From the NCBI GenBank assembly GCA_905235445.1, contig CAJOLJ010000004.1:1-64000 (forward strand): a DNA stretch of 64,000 nucleotides, given 5' to 3'. Source of the stretch: an uncultured Bacteroidales bacterium. Lineage in GTDB: Bacteria; Bacteroidota; Bacteroidia; Bacteroidales; UBA932. Below the pieces are notes generated by a model. That model saw only the letters and a program-made list of their open reading frames with translations. It had not been told where the DNA came from and did not search any database. Shown piece after piece: positions 7,826 to 16,820 of the stretch; positions within the stretch are counted from its first letter, which is position 1, and every line of letters starts with the position of its first letter. The position numbers and the translations under genes are program-made.

Positions 7826-9760
7826 CTACAGGGACTCGCAAAGTGACCGGACAAAGGATAGCAGCAGTTCCTCTGAGGATATGCCCTTTTCCTTGGTGGA
7901 TGCGGCAGTTATATGGGTGGACACGCTGCTTGATGGCCTTGAAATGAGCCTGACCATGTCGGAAGTCTTCTCCACGTCCTTGAAGATGGAGGGGTCGAAA
8001 ACGATGGCTGCCCCGATGGGGGAGGGTGAGGTGGAGACGTCTGCGGGGTGGACTCCCCAGACGCAGGCGTAGCCGTCCCCCACGGTGACGCTCTCCCCGG
8101 GATGGAAGTTTACCCCGGTAAGGAACCTCACTTTCTTTCCGCCAAGTTCCGTCGCAGTCACTTTCGCCACTCGGGAGCCTTCCGTCACGTCGACCCTCAG
8201 TGAAATGTCATAGAGGCGCCCATCGCACTGCACCCCGTAGGATATGACCTCCGCGAAGGAACCATGCTCAGTCTTTCCGACCCTGGCGGTCCTGCTTCGG
8301 GTGGCCCTGAGCTTCACTTCCTCTTTCCCGTCCCAGAGGGCGATGCCCCCGAGACCTACGGTCTTTCCGACCAGGTACTCATCGCACCCTGCACCTTCGG
8401 TCTCTTGCTGCTGTTCGGTAGGATACCATAGATACCTGCGAAGTTCCATTCCCTCCCCGCTCTTGGAGTATACGTCTATGGCTCCGCTGTCATTGTAGTA
8501 GAGGCGGTACATCGCCCCGGCATCCTCCACGGCGGGACCGTGGTGACCGACGTTGCGGTACTGGACGACTTCCCCGGAGGAGATTTCGGTGACCTGGAGG
8601 CTGTCTTTCCTGAAAAACAGGCTGGAGGCGGTAGGGGAGTATCCCCAAACCCCGACATCCCATACCTTGCAGCAGCGTCTCTGCCCTTGGGGGCCCTTGA
8701 CAGTGAGGGTCACGGTGTACTGCACACCGTCGTTTTCATAGGTGTGGAAGGGAGAAGGGGAATCTGAGACGGTCCCGTCGCCGAAGTCCCAGTGCCAGGA
8801 GTCGATGTCCCCTTCGCTGAGGTCCGTAAAGCGGACCGTGCGGGTGCCGGGGATTACGTAGTGCTCCCATGCCGCGGTGAGGGTGTCCTTGTCCTCGAGG
8901 GGGCGAAGCACGAACTCACGCTCGAAGGAGGCATCCCCGTACATCTTATGTTCCGTGGAAAGGTTCCAGAAACCGTTGTTGGACTGCCCTCCGTCAAAAT
9001 CGATGACCGCCCAGCTAAGGCCTATGGACTTGCCTTCGTACAGGGTGCTTGGGATGGACTTTCCTGCTCCGCCCGGGTCCGCCTTGTCGAAGAGGGTGAT
9101 GTAGAATTCCAATCTCAGGGTCCCTCCCTCGCCGTGGGAGAAAGAATACCGGTAGGCCTGGTTGGCCCATGGGTAATCCTTGAGCCACTGCTGGGGTCCC
9201 CAGACCATGGCCCAGCTCTTTCCCGGAGCGGGAGGGGTGAAGATATGGTAGTTCTGGGCATGCACATTCTGGAAGGTGAAGTAGGACTCCATCTCGGAGG
9301 AGTGCTCGGGGTCCGGACGGAAACGGGCTATGTGAGGACCTCCCGAGCGGTCCCCGTCCACGACGACTTCCAGTACGTCCCCCCTGAGGCCCAGTGTGCT
9401 GAAATCCCAGTAGTCGTCCTTGGCCTCGTACATGAAGTACAGGCGGCTTTCCCCCTCTACCCATCCCACTTTCATCCGCATGTCCAGGTTCCCGGGGTCG
9501 GGGGCGGTGTGGTATCCGTTATCCTCCCTCATTTGGTCCATTCCGATGACATAACTCTCGGGGACCATGTCCCAGTCGGAGAAGTCCCCGTCTATGCGGG
9601 GGACGGCACTGTGGGGAAATTTGAAGACAGGAAGCGCCGGAAGGTCCCCCTTCGGGCCGTCGGAGGGATGCCCGATGGGGGAGGAGTCCTGCGAAAGTGC
9701 GGGAAGGGCGCTCCAGGCGCCTGCAAGGAGCGTGGCTAGAAAAAGGTTGCGTGTTCTCAT
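7826..9760 (-). CDS. Secreted CBM9-like/PKD/DUF4861 protein
   Basis: The 644-aa exported protein has a signal peptide (about residues 1-23). Residues about 45-290 form a carbohydrate-binding-like beta domain (PRIDGDFSDWDMVP, as in CBM9-type and sugar-binding domains). Residues about 305-365 form a PKD domain (WHWDFGDGTVSDSPSPFHTY), and residues about 380-640 match DUF4861, a Bacteroidetes family often encoded with pectin and rhamnogalacturonan enzymes. No catalytic assignment is possible from the sequence. It starts 15 bp after the GH28 gene on the same strand, so the two form an operon, which supports a role in binding or processing pectic oligosaccharides. Confidence 0.75.
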   Translation of the reverse strand: MRTRNLFLATLLAGAWSALPALSQDSSPIGHPSDGPKGDLPALPVFKFPHSAVPRIDGDFSDWDMVPESYVIGMDQMREDNGYHTAPDPGNLDMRMKVGWVEGESRLYFMYEAKDDYWDFSTLGLRGDVLEVVVDGDRSGGPHIARFRPDPEHSSEMESYFTFQNVHAQNYHIFTPPAPGKSWAMVWGPQQWLKDYPWANQAYRYSFSHGEGGTLRLEFYITLFDKADPGGAGKSIPSTLYEGKSIGLSWAVIDFDGGQSNNGFWNLSTEHKMYGDASFEREFVLRPLEDKDTLTAAWEHYVIPGTRTVRFTDLSEGDIDSWHWDFGDGTVSDSPSPFHTYENDGVQYTVTLTVKGPQGQRRCCKVWDVGVWGYSPTASSLFFRKDSLQVTEISSGEVVQYRNVGHHGPAVEDAGAMYRLYYNDSGAIDVYSKSGEGMELRRYLWYPTEQQQETEGAGCDEYLVGKTVGLGGIALWDGKEEVKLRATRSRTARVGKTEHGSFAEVISYGVQCDGRLYDISLRVDVTEGSRVAKVTATELGGKKVRFLTGVNFHPGESVTVGDGYACVWGVHPADVSTSPSPIGAAIVFDPSIFKDVEKTSDMVRLISRPSSSVSTHITAASTKEKGISSEELLLSFVRSLCESL

Positions 9761-9775
9761 GATCCGTTTGAAAGG

Positions 9776-11197
9776 TCATCTTCCCGGGGCAAAGCCGGAG
9801 AGATTGGGAATCTTGGCCCCGGGGGCGTACTCATCGATTGTTATATTCTTGACTGATAAGTTCTTCACGAACTCCGTATTGTTGAGAAATCCCGAGAGGC
9901 TCTTCACATGGATATTCTCGATTGTGACCCCTTCGATGGGGTCCCTGGAGTCTCCCCGCAGTTCGTACACGGCCTCGGACTGCTCTGCGGTTGCATTACG
10001 GATAGTGATATTTCGGATGCGGGTAATCTTAGTCTCAAAAGTCGGGACAATGTCCCTCCACTGGTACAGGACGTCGGTGTCGATTTCAAAGACACGGAGC
10101 ATATCGGTCGCGGATACATTCTCCACCGTTATGTCCTCGATGAAGCCGCCCCGACGGTGGTTTGTCTTGATGTAGAAAAGCCGGTACACCCTGTCACCCG
10201 AATGACAGTCATGCATGTACACCCGTCTTACCCCGCCGGACATCTCGCTGCCGATTCCAAGGAGGCAGTGCCCCTGGACTATCTCGCAGTTGCGCACCAC
10301 AATGTCCTGCGTCGGCATGTCCAGTGCCCACCCGTCCTGGTTGCGCCCGGCCTTCAGGACGACCGCGTCATCCCCCTGGTCGAAGGAGCACCCCTCGACT
10401 AGAGCATGCTGGGTCATTTCCAGGTCTATGCCGTCATTGTTGTGCCCGTGGGCGTACACGTCGAGCCCATGTACCCAGACGTCCCGGCACATGAAGGTGT
10501 GGATGGTCCAGAATGGGCTCTCTCGGATCTTGAAGCCATCCAGCTGGATATTGGTGCATCTGTTGAAATGAATCAGATGGGGACGCATCTGCACTCCTTC
10601 CCTCTCCATGTGGCGGTCCTCGGCGGGAACCTGGGTGGAACACATGGCGTAGAGTTGCCTCGTAGCCTGGATGTGGGAATGGGGGCGGTCGAACCAAGTG
10701 CGCCAGAAATCCATTTTGGGAGCGATCGTGCCAGGACCCGAGATGGCGATGTTCTCGCACCCGTAGGCGTACAGGAGGGGAGAGATGTTCATGCACTCGG
10801 CCCCTTCCCATGAACATTTCACGGCGGGATAGTACAGGCTGAGGTCATCGTCGAAGACGAGGGTCGCGCCCTCGCTGAGATAGAGGTTGCAGCAGCTCAT
10901 GAAATGAACCGGACCTGTGAGCCATTCGCCCTTTGGCACCACGACCCTTCCGCCTCCCGCTTTGTTGCATGCTGCCATGGCCCTTCGGAAAGCCTCGCTT
11001 GTAGCTTTCACGTCACCTTGCCTGGCTCCGTACCTGGTGATGGGGAAGTCCTTTGCGGGGAAATGGAACATCTGAAGCGGCTCGAAGGCAAAGGGTGCCT
11101 CGGGTGCCTCCACTATTGTCCTCTCCTGGGAGAGGAGGGAGGGAGCGGCAACGGTGAGGAGAACTGCAAGAAGTGCGGGGAAAGGTGCTTTTCTCAT
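9776..11197 (-). CDS. Glycoside hydrolase family 28 (polygalacturonase-type)
   Basis: The 473-aa secreted right-handed beta-helix enzyme starts at 11197, where a signal peptide begins (MRKAPFPALLAVLLTVAAPS); the longer open frame to 11287 would put 30 unlikely residues before it. The GH28 catalytic elements are visible: NNDGIDLE (Asp255, the NxD position), the QGDDAVVLK pair Asp276-Asp277, His310 in GHCLLGIGSE, and the FYIKTN segment equivalent to RIK. The N-terminal ITRYGARQGD and GGRVVVPKGEWLTGP pieces are also typical. It is predicted to act on polygalacturonan or galacturonate-capped oligosaccharides (exo versus endo cannot be decided). It is the first gene of a two-gene operon. Confidence 0.9.
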   Translation of the reverse strand: MRKAPFPALLAVLLTVAAPSLLSQERTIVEAPEAPFAFEPLQMFHFPAKDFPITRYGARQGDVKATSEAFRRAMAACNKAGGGRVVVPKGEWLTGPVHFMSCCNLYLSEGATLVFDDDLSLYYPAVKCSWEGAECMNISPLLYAYGCENIAISGPGTIAPKMDFWRTWFDRPHSHIQATRQLYAMCSTQVPAEDRHMEREGVQMRPHLIHFNRCTNIQLDGFKIRESPFWTIHTFMCRDVWVHGLDVYAHGHNNDGIDLEMTQHALVEGCSFDQGDDAVVLKAGRNQDGWALDMPTQDIVVRNCEIVQGHCLLGIGSEMSGGVRRVYMHDCHSGDRVYRLFYIKTNHRRGGFIEDITVENVSATDMLRVFEIDTDVLYQWRDIVPTFETKITRIRNITIRNATAEQSEAVYELRGDSRDPIEGVTIENIHVKSLSGFLNNTEFVKNLSVKNITIDEYAPGAKIPNLSGFAPGR

Positions 11198-11256
11198 GGT
11201 GAACGCTAGTATGTGGTTATCCTGTGGACGGTCCCCTGGGACAGGGCTCCGCCTGA

Positions 11257-11264
11257 CAAATTTA
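11257..11264 (-). promoter_or_regulatory. Bacteroidetes -7 box (TAAATTTG) for the GH28 operon
   Basis: An exact TAnnTTTG match on the reverse strand, 59 nt upstream of the GH28 ATG at 11197. No TTTG at the expected -33 spacing is seen. It lies at one edge of the 638-bp divergent region between the GH28 and SusC start codons. Confidence 0.5.
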
Positions 11265-11502
11265 ACACAATGCTCCCACACCTCCAACCGACGCTGCGGC
11301 CCCCTTGCAAAAGGAATGGCACTCCAGGGCCAATGTGACCATTCTTGGTAACGGATTACTCAATGATGCTTTTGTGTCAGTTCCGGGAAGGAATGACGGG
11401 AGGTCCAATTGTTCGACAAATGTGTTCATTATTTTCGGAAACGGGGTTTCTCCTGCCTGTCGGGTGGGGTAAAAAGCAGGATTTTTTGGATACTTACTGC
11501 CT

Positions 11503-11540
11503 ATAATAAAAATAGTTACAGATAATAAAGATAGTTACAG
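11503..11540. repeat. Tandem 19-bp direct repeat (two copies) upstream of SusC
   Basis: Copies at 11503-11521 and 11522-11540 match at 18 of 19 positions (A or G at the ninth base), with no spacer. Each copy ends in ATAGTTACAG. The pair is AT-rich, lies in the divergent region between the GH28 operon and SusC, and is about 195 bp upstream of the SusC -7 box. Direct repeats of this type are often regulator binding sites; that role is inferred. Confidence 0.6.
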
Positions 11541-11654
11541 AAAAATGACGGTCCTCTTTCACTGAAAGCCCCCCCCTTGGACATGGGGTCTGCTTCCGAA
11601 GGTGGGAAATGCCCTGCTGGGACGTTTCCGAAATGGTCTCCAATTGTACTATAA

Positions 11655-11669
11655 TATCAAAGTTTGATA
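11655..11669. promoter_or_regulatory. Perfect 15-bp palindrome, possible operator
   Basis: TATCAAA-G-TTTGATA is a perfect 7-bp inverted repeat around one central base, 62 bp upstream of the SusC -7 box at 11731. Its size and symmetry fit a dimeric DNA-binding protein site. No transcription-factor gene is adjacent, so the binding partner is unknown. The rest of the region from 11288 to 11650 shows no gene. Confidence 0.45.
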
Positions 11670-11730
11670 CTTTTTAAACATTGTCTTTTATTGATGACAA
11701 AGGCGCTTCCTATTTTATTTTTTTATTTGT

Positions 11731-11738
11731 TATCTTTG
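11731..11738 (+). promoter_or_regulatory. Bacteroidetes -7 box (TATCTTTG) for the SusC/SusD operon
   Basis: An exact TAnnTTTG match after a very T-rich stretch (11708-11730), giving a predicted 5' leader of about 93 nt before the SusC ATG at 11836. The expected -33 TTTG is not present at 19-21 bp, although the area is T-rich. Confidence 0.55.
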
Positions 11739-11835
11739 GTCCGAATTCGCATTCGGTCGGAAGCCCGGATGACTAAGACCCAATTTGACTAAACGTTTTT
11801 TTTATTACCCATATTCCCAACCAACAAACCACTAC

Positions 11836-14800
11836 ATGAAAAGCAAAATTCTTGCGTCCGTGGCACTTATGCTCCTGGGAGTGGCTGCAATGGCTCAGAC
11901 CATCCGGATTTCCGGAACGGTTTTCGACGCCGTTGGACCCCTTATCGGAGCCAGTGTCATTGAAAGCGGCACCCAGAACGGTGCCATCACTGGTGTGGAC
12001 GGTGATTTCGTGCTTCAGGTCAGACCTGGCGCAACCATCGAAATTTCGTCCATTGGTTACAAGACCCAAGCTATCGCAGTCGGAAGCCAGACGGTTTTCA
12101 ATGTGATTCTTGTGGAAGACTCCGAGTTTCTTGAGGAAGTCGTGGTCGTCGGCTACGGTGTCCAGAAGAAGAAACTCGTTACCGGTTCCACCGTTCAGGT
12201 GAAAGGCGAGGAACTGACGAAGATCAACGCCACCTCAGCCCTCGGTGCAATGCAGGCCTCCACTCCCGGTGTGAGCATCATGTCCTCTTCCGGTCAGCCC
12301 GGTTCAGGTTACAATGTGAACATCCGCGGTATGGGTACCACCGGTTCCTATGCACCTCTGTATGTCATCGACGGAGTTGCGGGCGGCGACATCAATTCCC
12401 TCAACCCTTCCGACATCGAGAGTATCGACGTCCTCAAGGACGCTGCATCCTGCGCCATCTATGGTGCACGTGGCGCCAACGGAGTTATCCTCATCACTAC
12501 CAAGCAGGGTAAATCCGGCAAGATGACTGTCACCTATGACGGTTTCTACGGCGTGCAGAACGTCCAGAAGATGCCTGAGTTCCTCACTGCACAGCAGTAC
12601 ATGGACATCCAGGACCAGGTAAGTTTCAACATGGGCAAGGAGCCCATCGACTGGGAGGGCACTCTCAGCAGGGAGCTGTACTCCAGCATCAAGAACGGCA
12701 CCTTCACCGGAACGAATTGGCTGGATGAGATCCGCAACGTCAATGCCCCCAACCAGAACCACGCCGTCAACATCGTCGGAGGTAACGAGATGTCCAAGTT
12801 CTCCATGGGTGTGAGCTACACTGACAAGGAAGGTATCTTCGGAAAGCCCGTGGCTTCCAACTACAAGCGTCTGACCGTCCGTGTGAACTCCGACCATGTC
12901 ATCCTCAAGAATGACGAGTTCGACGTGATCTCCTTCGGTGAGAACATTACTTTCAGCACCTCCGAGAGCGGCGGTATCGGTACAGGCAACCACTACTGGA
13001 ACGATGTGTACAACATGATGTCCGCCAACCCGCTCGTCCCCGTGCGTCAGGAAGATGGTTCCTACACTGAGTATGACTGGCTGAGCAACAGCGGTATATG
13101 GAATCTGGACAGCTACACTTCCAACCCCATCGCCGCAATGGTCTACTCTTCCCGCGGTAACAACAACTCCCACGGCTACGGTCTCACCCTGTCCGGCAAC
13201 CTCCGTGTCCAGCCCATCAAGGGCCTCATCTGGAAGAGCCAGATCAACTACAGGATGAGCGCCAGCACCTACCGTCAGTACGGTTTGTCCTACAGGCTCA
13301 CCAACTATGCCTTCTCGGATGTTGACAATGTAAGTCAGAGCGCATCCGCCGGCTGGAACTGGTCCTGGGAGAATACCGTCAACTACGTGTTCGACCTCCC
13401 CGGGGGTCATCACATCGATGCCCTCATCGGTAATACCCTTGAGCACAGCGGTTTCGGTGAGAGCGTAGGTGCCGCCAACAGCGGTGTCCTGTGGCCCAAC
13501 ATGTGGAAGTACGCTTACGTCAGCAATACTTCCGGCGATCCTTCGCTGACTGATGTCTCCGGTTCCACCTGGGGCGACAGCGGCCTGGTTTCCTTCTTCG
13601 GCAGGATCAACTACGACTATGCCGAGAAGTACATGATGTCCCTGATCCTTCGCCGTGACGGTTCCTCCAACTTCATGACCGGTCACCGCTGGGGAACATT
13701 CCCTTCGGTCTCCGCAGGTTGGGTGGTCTCCAACGAGGACTTCTGGAATGACAACAACATCGTGAACTTCCTCAAGCTTCGCGGTAGCTGGGGCCAGAAC
13801 GGTAACTGCAACATCTCCAACTTCCAGTACCTGTCCACCGTATCCGTAGGTGCCGCTGACGGAGGTTACTCCTTCTACACGGGTCCCACCGCCACCACTT
13901 CCGGTACAGGAGCCTATGCTGACAAGCTTGCGAACCCCGACATCACTTGGGAGACTTCCCAGCAGCTTGACCTCGGTTTCGACGCACGCCTGTTCTCGAA
14001 TCGCCTCAACGTAGCCTTCGACTGGTACCAGAAAGATACCAAGGACTGGCTGGTCAACGCCCCCATCATGGGTCACTTCGGTGCCAATGCACCTTATATC
14101 AATGGTGGTGACGTGCGCAACACCGGTGTCGAGCTCTCCCTCAACTGGAGCGACGCCATCGGCAAGGACTTCTCCTACAGCATCGGCGTGAACGGCGCAT
14201 ACAACAAGAACCGCGTCACCCGCATCGCCAACGATGAGGGCATCATCCACGGTCAGGGCAGCGTCGTCCAGGGTATTGCTGAAATGTACCGCGCCCAGGT
14301 AGGCTATCCTATCGGTTACTTCTGGACTTATGAGAGCGCAGGTGTGTTCCAGAACCAGCAGGAAATCGATGACTGGAAGGCACAGGGCCTCGGAACCATC
14401 GTCGCAGGCGTTGTCCCCGGTGACCTCAAGTTCGTGGACCAGAACAAGGATGGCATTATCGACGACAGCGATAAGACCATGACCGGCGACCCGAACCCGG
14501 ACTTCAACCTCGGTCTGAACTTCTCCATCTACTACAAGGGCTTCGACTTCGCCGTGAGCGGTTACGGTATGTTCGGCCAGCAGGTGTTCAGGGCTTACCG
14601 CCGCTACACCGACAGCCAGTGGAACAACTACACCACCGAGGTGTACGAGTACTGGCACGGTGAAGGAACCTCCAACCACTTCCCTCGCCTGGTTGCAGGA
14701 ACCAACTACAACTTCATGAACAACTCCGACATCTTCATCGAGGATGCTGACTTCTTCCGTATCCAGACCATTACGCTGGGTTACGACTTCTCCAAACTCT

Positions 14801-14991
14801 GGAAGAATTGTCCCTTCGGCACCCTCCATGCTTATGTCCAGACCCAGAACCCCTTCTGCTTCACCAAGTTCAAGGGTATGGATCCTGAGGTGGGTACTTC
14901 CTCCGGCTTCGACGGCTGGGCAAAGGGTATCGACCTGGGTTACTATCCTCAGGCAAAGAGCCTCATATTCGGTCTGAACCTCAAATTCTAA
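11836..14991 (+). CDS. SusC-type TonB-dependent outer-membrane transporter
   Basis: The 1051-aa protein starts at 11836, where a signal peptide begins (MKSKILASVALMLLGVAAMA); the ATG at 11785 would add 17 unsuitable residues. The N-terminal CarboxypepD_reg-like domain follows (ISGTVFDAVGPLIGASVIES). The TonB-box/plug region is VVVVGYGVQKKKLVTGS, the plug contains the SusC-typical LYVIDGV and IESIDVLKDAAS segments, and a long barrel ends in LNLKF. It imports glycan oligosaccharides through the outer membrane together with the SusD lipoprotein encoded 13 bp downstream. The divergent GH28/DUF4861 operon suggests pectic oligosaccharides, but no dedicated enzyme is in this transcription unit. Confidence 0.95.
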   Translation: MKSKILASVALMLLGVAAMAQTIRISGTVFDAVGPLIGASVIESGTQNGAITGVDGDFVLQVRPGATIEISSIGYKTQAIAVGSQTVFNVILVEDSEFLEEVVVVGYGVQKKKLVTGSTVQVKGEELTKINATSALGAMQASTPGVSIMSSSGQPGSGYNVNIRGMGTTGSYAPLYVIDGVAGGDINSLNPSDIESIDVLKDAASCAIYGARGANGVILITTKQGKSGKMTVTYDGFYGVQNVQKMPEFLTAQQYMDIQDQVSFNMGKEPIDWEGTLSRELYSSIKNGTFTGTNWLDEIRNVNAPNQNHAVNIVGGNEMSKFSMGVSYTDKEGIFGKPVASNYKRLTVRVNSDHVILKNDEFDVISFGENITFSTSESGGIGTGNHYWNDVYNMMSANPLVPVRQEDGSYTEYDWLSNSGIWNLDSYTSNPIAAMVYSSRGNNNSHGYGLTLSGNLRVQPIKGLIWKSQINYRMSASTYRQYGLSYRLTNYAFSDVDNVSQSASAGWNWSWENTVNYVFDLPGGHHIDALIGNTLEHSGFGESVGAANSGVLWPNMWKYAYVSNTSGDPSLTDVSGSTWGDSGLVSFFGRINYDYAEKYMMSLILRRDGSSNFMTGHRWGTFPSVSAGWVVSNEDFWNDNNIVNFLKLRGSWGQNGNCNISNFQYLSTVSVGAADGGYSFYTGPTATTSGTGAYADKLANPDITWETSQQLDLGFDARLFSNRLNVAFDWYQKDTKDWLVNAPIMGHFGANAPYINGGDVRNTGVELSLNWSDAIGKDFSYSIGVNGAYNKNRVTRIANDEGIIHGQGSVVQGIAEMYRAQVGYPIGYFWTYESAGVFQNQQEIDDWKAQGLGTIVAGVVPGDLKFVDQNKDGIIDDSDKTMTGDPNPDFNLGLNFSIYYKGFDFAVSGYGMFGQQVFRAYRRYTDSQWNNYTTEVYEYWHGEGTSNHFPRLVAGTNYNFMNNSDIFIEDADFFRIQTITLGYDFSKLWKNCPFGTLHAYVQTQNPFCFTKFKGMDPEVGTSSGFDGWAKGIDLGYYPQAKSLIFGLNLKF

Positions 14992-15004
14992 TTGGATGAC
15001 TGAG

Positions 15005-16789
15005 ATGAAAAAGATATTTACCATTGCAGCAATTGCCGCTCTCGCCCTTTCCTTTGCTTCGTGTGAGTCATTCCTCGACACTACCAACTATTGGTCAAAG
15101 GACAGCAGCAACTTCCCGGTGAATGCCACCGATGCCGACCAGATGCTTTCAGGTATCTACAACAACCTGAATGTTTCCATCGGATCAAACGTGCACGTGA
15201 ACCACTTCCTGTGGAGCGTGGCCGCTTCTGACGATGCCCTCGGCGGCGGCGGACAGAACGACCAGACCATGCAGGCTGAGGACCTCCTGCTGAACTTCGG
15301 TACCGATATGTACAACGATTTCTACGTGAACCGTTACAAAGGTATCGCCAGGGCCAATGCCGCCATCGAGGCCATGCCCAATTGCGGTGTAGCCGACAAA
15401 CTGAACCAGTACATGGGAGAGGCTTTCTTCCTTCGTGCATGGTTCTACTATGAGCTTGCTTCCATGTTCGGAAACATCCCTTGCCCCATTACCACGACTG
15501 CTGACCCCACCCTGCCCCAGATAAGCGGCGAGGCCCTTTGGGGACAGATCATCGAGGACTGCAAGATTGCGGCTGACATCATGCCTGCCACCCAGTCCAT
15601 CGGGGACGGCCACGTGGATAAGTATGCCGCCGAGGCCCTCCTTGGCCGTGCATACCTCTTCGCCAGCGGTTTCTACGGCCTTAGCGACATCACCCTCCCC
15701 GCCTATGAGAATGAGGCCATCGGGGTGAGCATCGCAGAGGGGACCAAGATCACCAAGAGCGACGTCGGCAAATACATCACCGACTGCGTCAACAACTCCG
15801 GTTACTCCCTCGTGGGAGACTACCACAACCTGTGGGCCTACACCAACAGGTGCTCCATCGAGGATCCCAAGAACCCCTGGAACGGAAAAGGTTACAAGTG
15901 GGTCGAGGACGACGGTGCCCGCAACCCCGAGGCCATGTTCGTCATCAAGTTCAACACCCAGCCTTCATGGGGTACGACCATCGGCTACTCCAACCAGACC
16001 TGCCTGTTCATGGGAGTTCGCGGCCAGAGCCTCGACAACGGTGAGTGCATGCCTTTCGGTACCGGCTGGGGCATGTGCCCTGTCTCCCCGAAACTCGTGG
16101 ATGACTGGAAGGCCATCGAGCCCAACGATCCCCGTCTGGATGCCAGTATCATTTCCGTCGACAAATGGGCAAGCTACAAGTTCGGCGGTGACTCCAACAT
16201 CCAGGAGAGCGGTTACTACCAGACCAAGAACATGCCTGTCATAGCCTACAGCGAGGAGAACGAAAAGTACATGAAGTCCTTCACCAATGTCATGTTCCCC
16301 GGTCTTACCTGGTCCAGCGGCAACGAGGATAATTTCCAGCTCAACTGCGTGAACGATATGGTCATGATCCGTTTTGCTGAGGTTCTTCTTATGGATGCCG
16401 AGATCAATGGCAACGCCGATTCCTTCAACAGGGTGCGTTCCCGTGCGGGACTTCCCACCAAGCCGCTCAACGATGAGAACCTGCGCAACGAGCGTCGTTG
16501 GGAGCTCGCCTTCGAGGGCGTTCGCTTCAACGACCTGCGCCGTTACGGCGAGGACTATGCAGTCGCTGCCCTTGACAAACAGGAGGGCGGAAAGGTATGG
16601 AACAACGGAGTTGAGGGAACCAACAACGCCTCCAAGTACAATGGCGGCTATGGTAACCGATACAAAGCCACCAAGGGATTCGTCTCCATCCCCAGCAGCC
16701 AGATTTCCCTGTCCGCCGGAGCCGGAGAAGAGTACAAGTTTACCCAGAACGAAGGCTGGGGGGCCTCATTTGACTTCCCCGGCTGGTAG
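15005..16789 (+). CDS. SusD-like glycan-binding surface lipoprotein
   Basis: The 594-aa lipoprotein starts at 15005, chosen over 14996 because it begins the signal sequence MKKIFTIAAIAALALSFASC with lipobox Cys20. The SusD/RagB fold shows in the TPR-like helices (YKGIARANAAIEAMPN, AEAFFLRAW-type segment at YMGEAFFLRAWFYYELASMF). The C-terminal ERRWELAFEGVRFNDLRRYG is the family's most conserved block. It caps the SusC pore and captures the oligosaccharide. It lies between SusC and a two-module lipoprotein in one operon. Confidence 0.95.
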   Translation: MKKIFTIAAIAALALSFASCESFLDTTNYWSKDSSNFPVNATDADQMLSGIYNNLNVSIGSNVHVNHFLWSVAASDDALGGGGQNDQTMQAEDLLLNFGTDMYNDFYVNRYKGIARANAAIEAMPNCGVADKLNQYMGEAFFLRAWFYYELASMFGNIPCPITTTADPTLPQISGEALWGQIIEDCKIAADIMPATQSIGDGHVDKYAAEALLGRAYLFASGFYGLSDITLPAYENEAIGVSIAEGTKITKSDVGKYITDCVNNSGYSLVGDYHNLWAYTNRCSIEDPKNPWNGKGYKWVEDDGARNPEAMFVIKFNTQPSWGTTIGYSNQTCLFMGVRGQSLDNGECMPFGTGWGMCPVSPKLVDDWKAIEPNDPRLDASIISVDKWASYKFGGDSNIQESGYYQTKNMPVIAYSEENEKYMKSFTNVMFPGLTWSSGNEDNFQLNCVNDMVMIRFAEVLLMDAEINGNADSFNRVRSRAGLPTKPLNDENLRNERRWELAFEGVRFNDLRRYGEDYAVAALDKQEGGKVWNNGVEGTNNASKYNGGYGNRYKATKGFVSIPSSQISLSAGAGEEYKFTQNEGWGASFDFPGW

Positions 16790-16820
16790 CAGTCACTTAT
16801 CTTTTTAAACGAAAGGAATC

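Noticed and set aside
12304..15087. A 927-codon open frame on the reverse strand
   Set aside because: It is antisense to the SusC gene; its composition (Val/Gly/His-rich, no domains) is the usual mirror image of GC-rich codon use.
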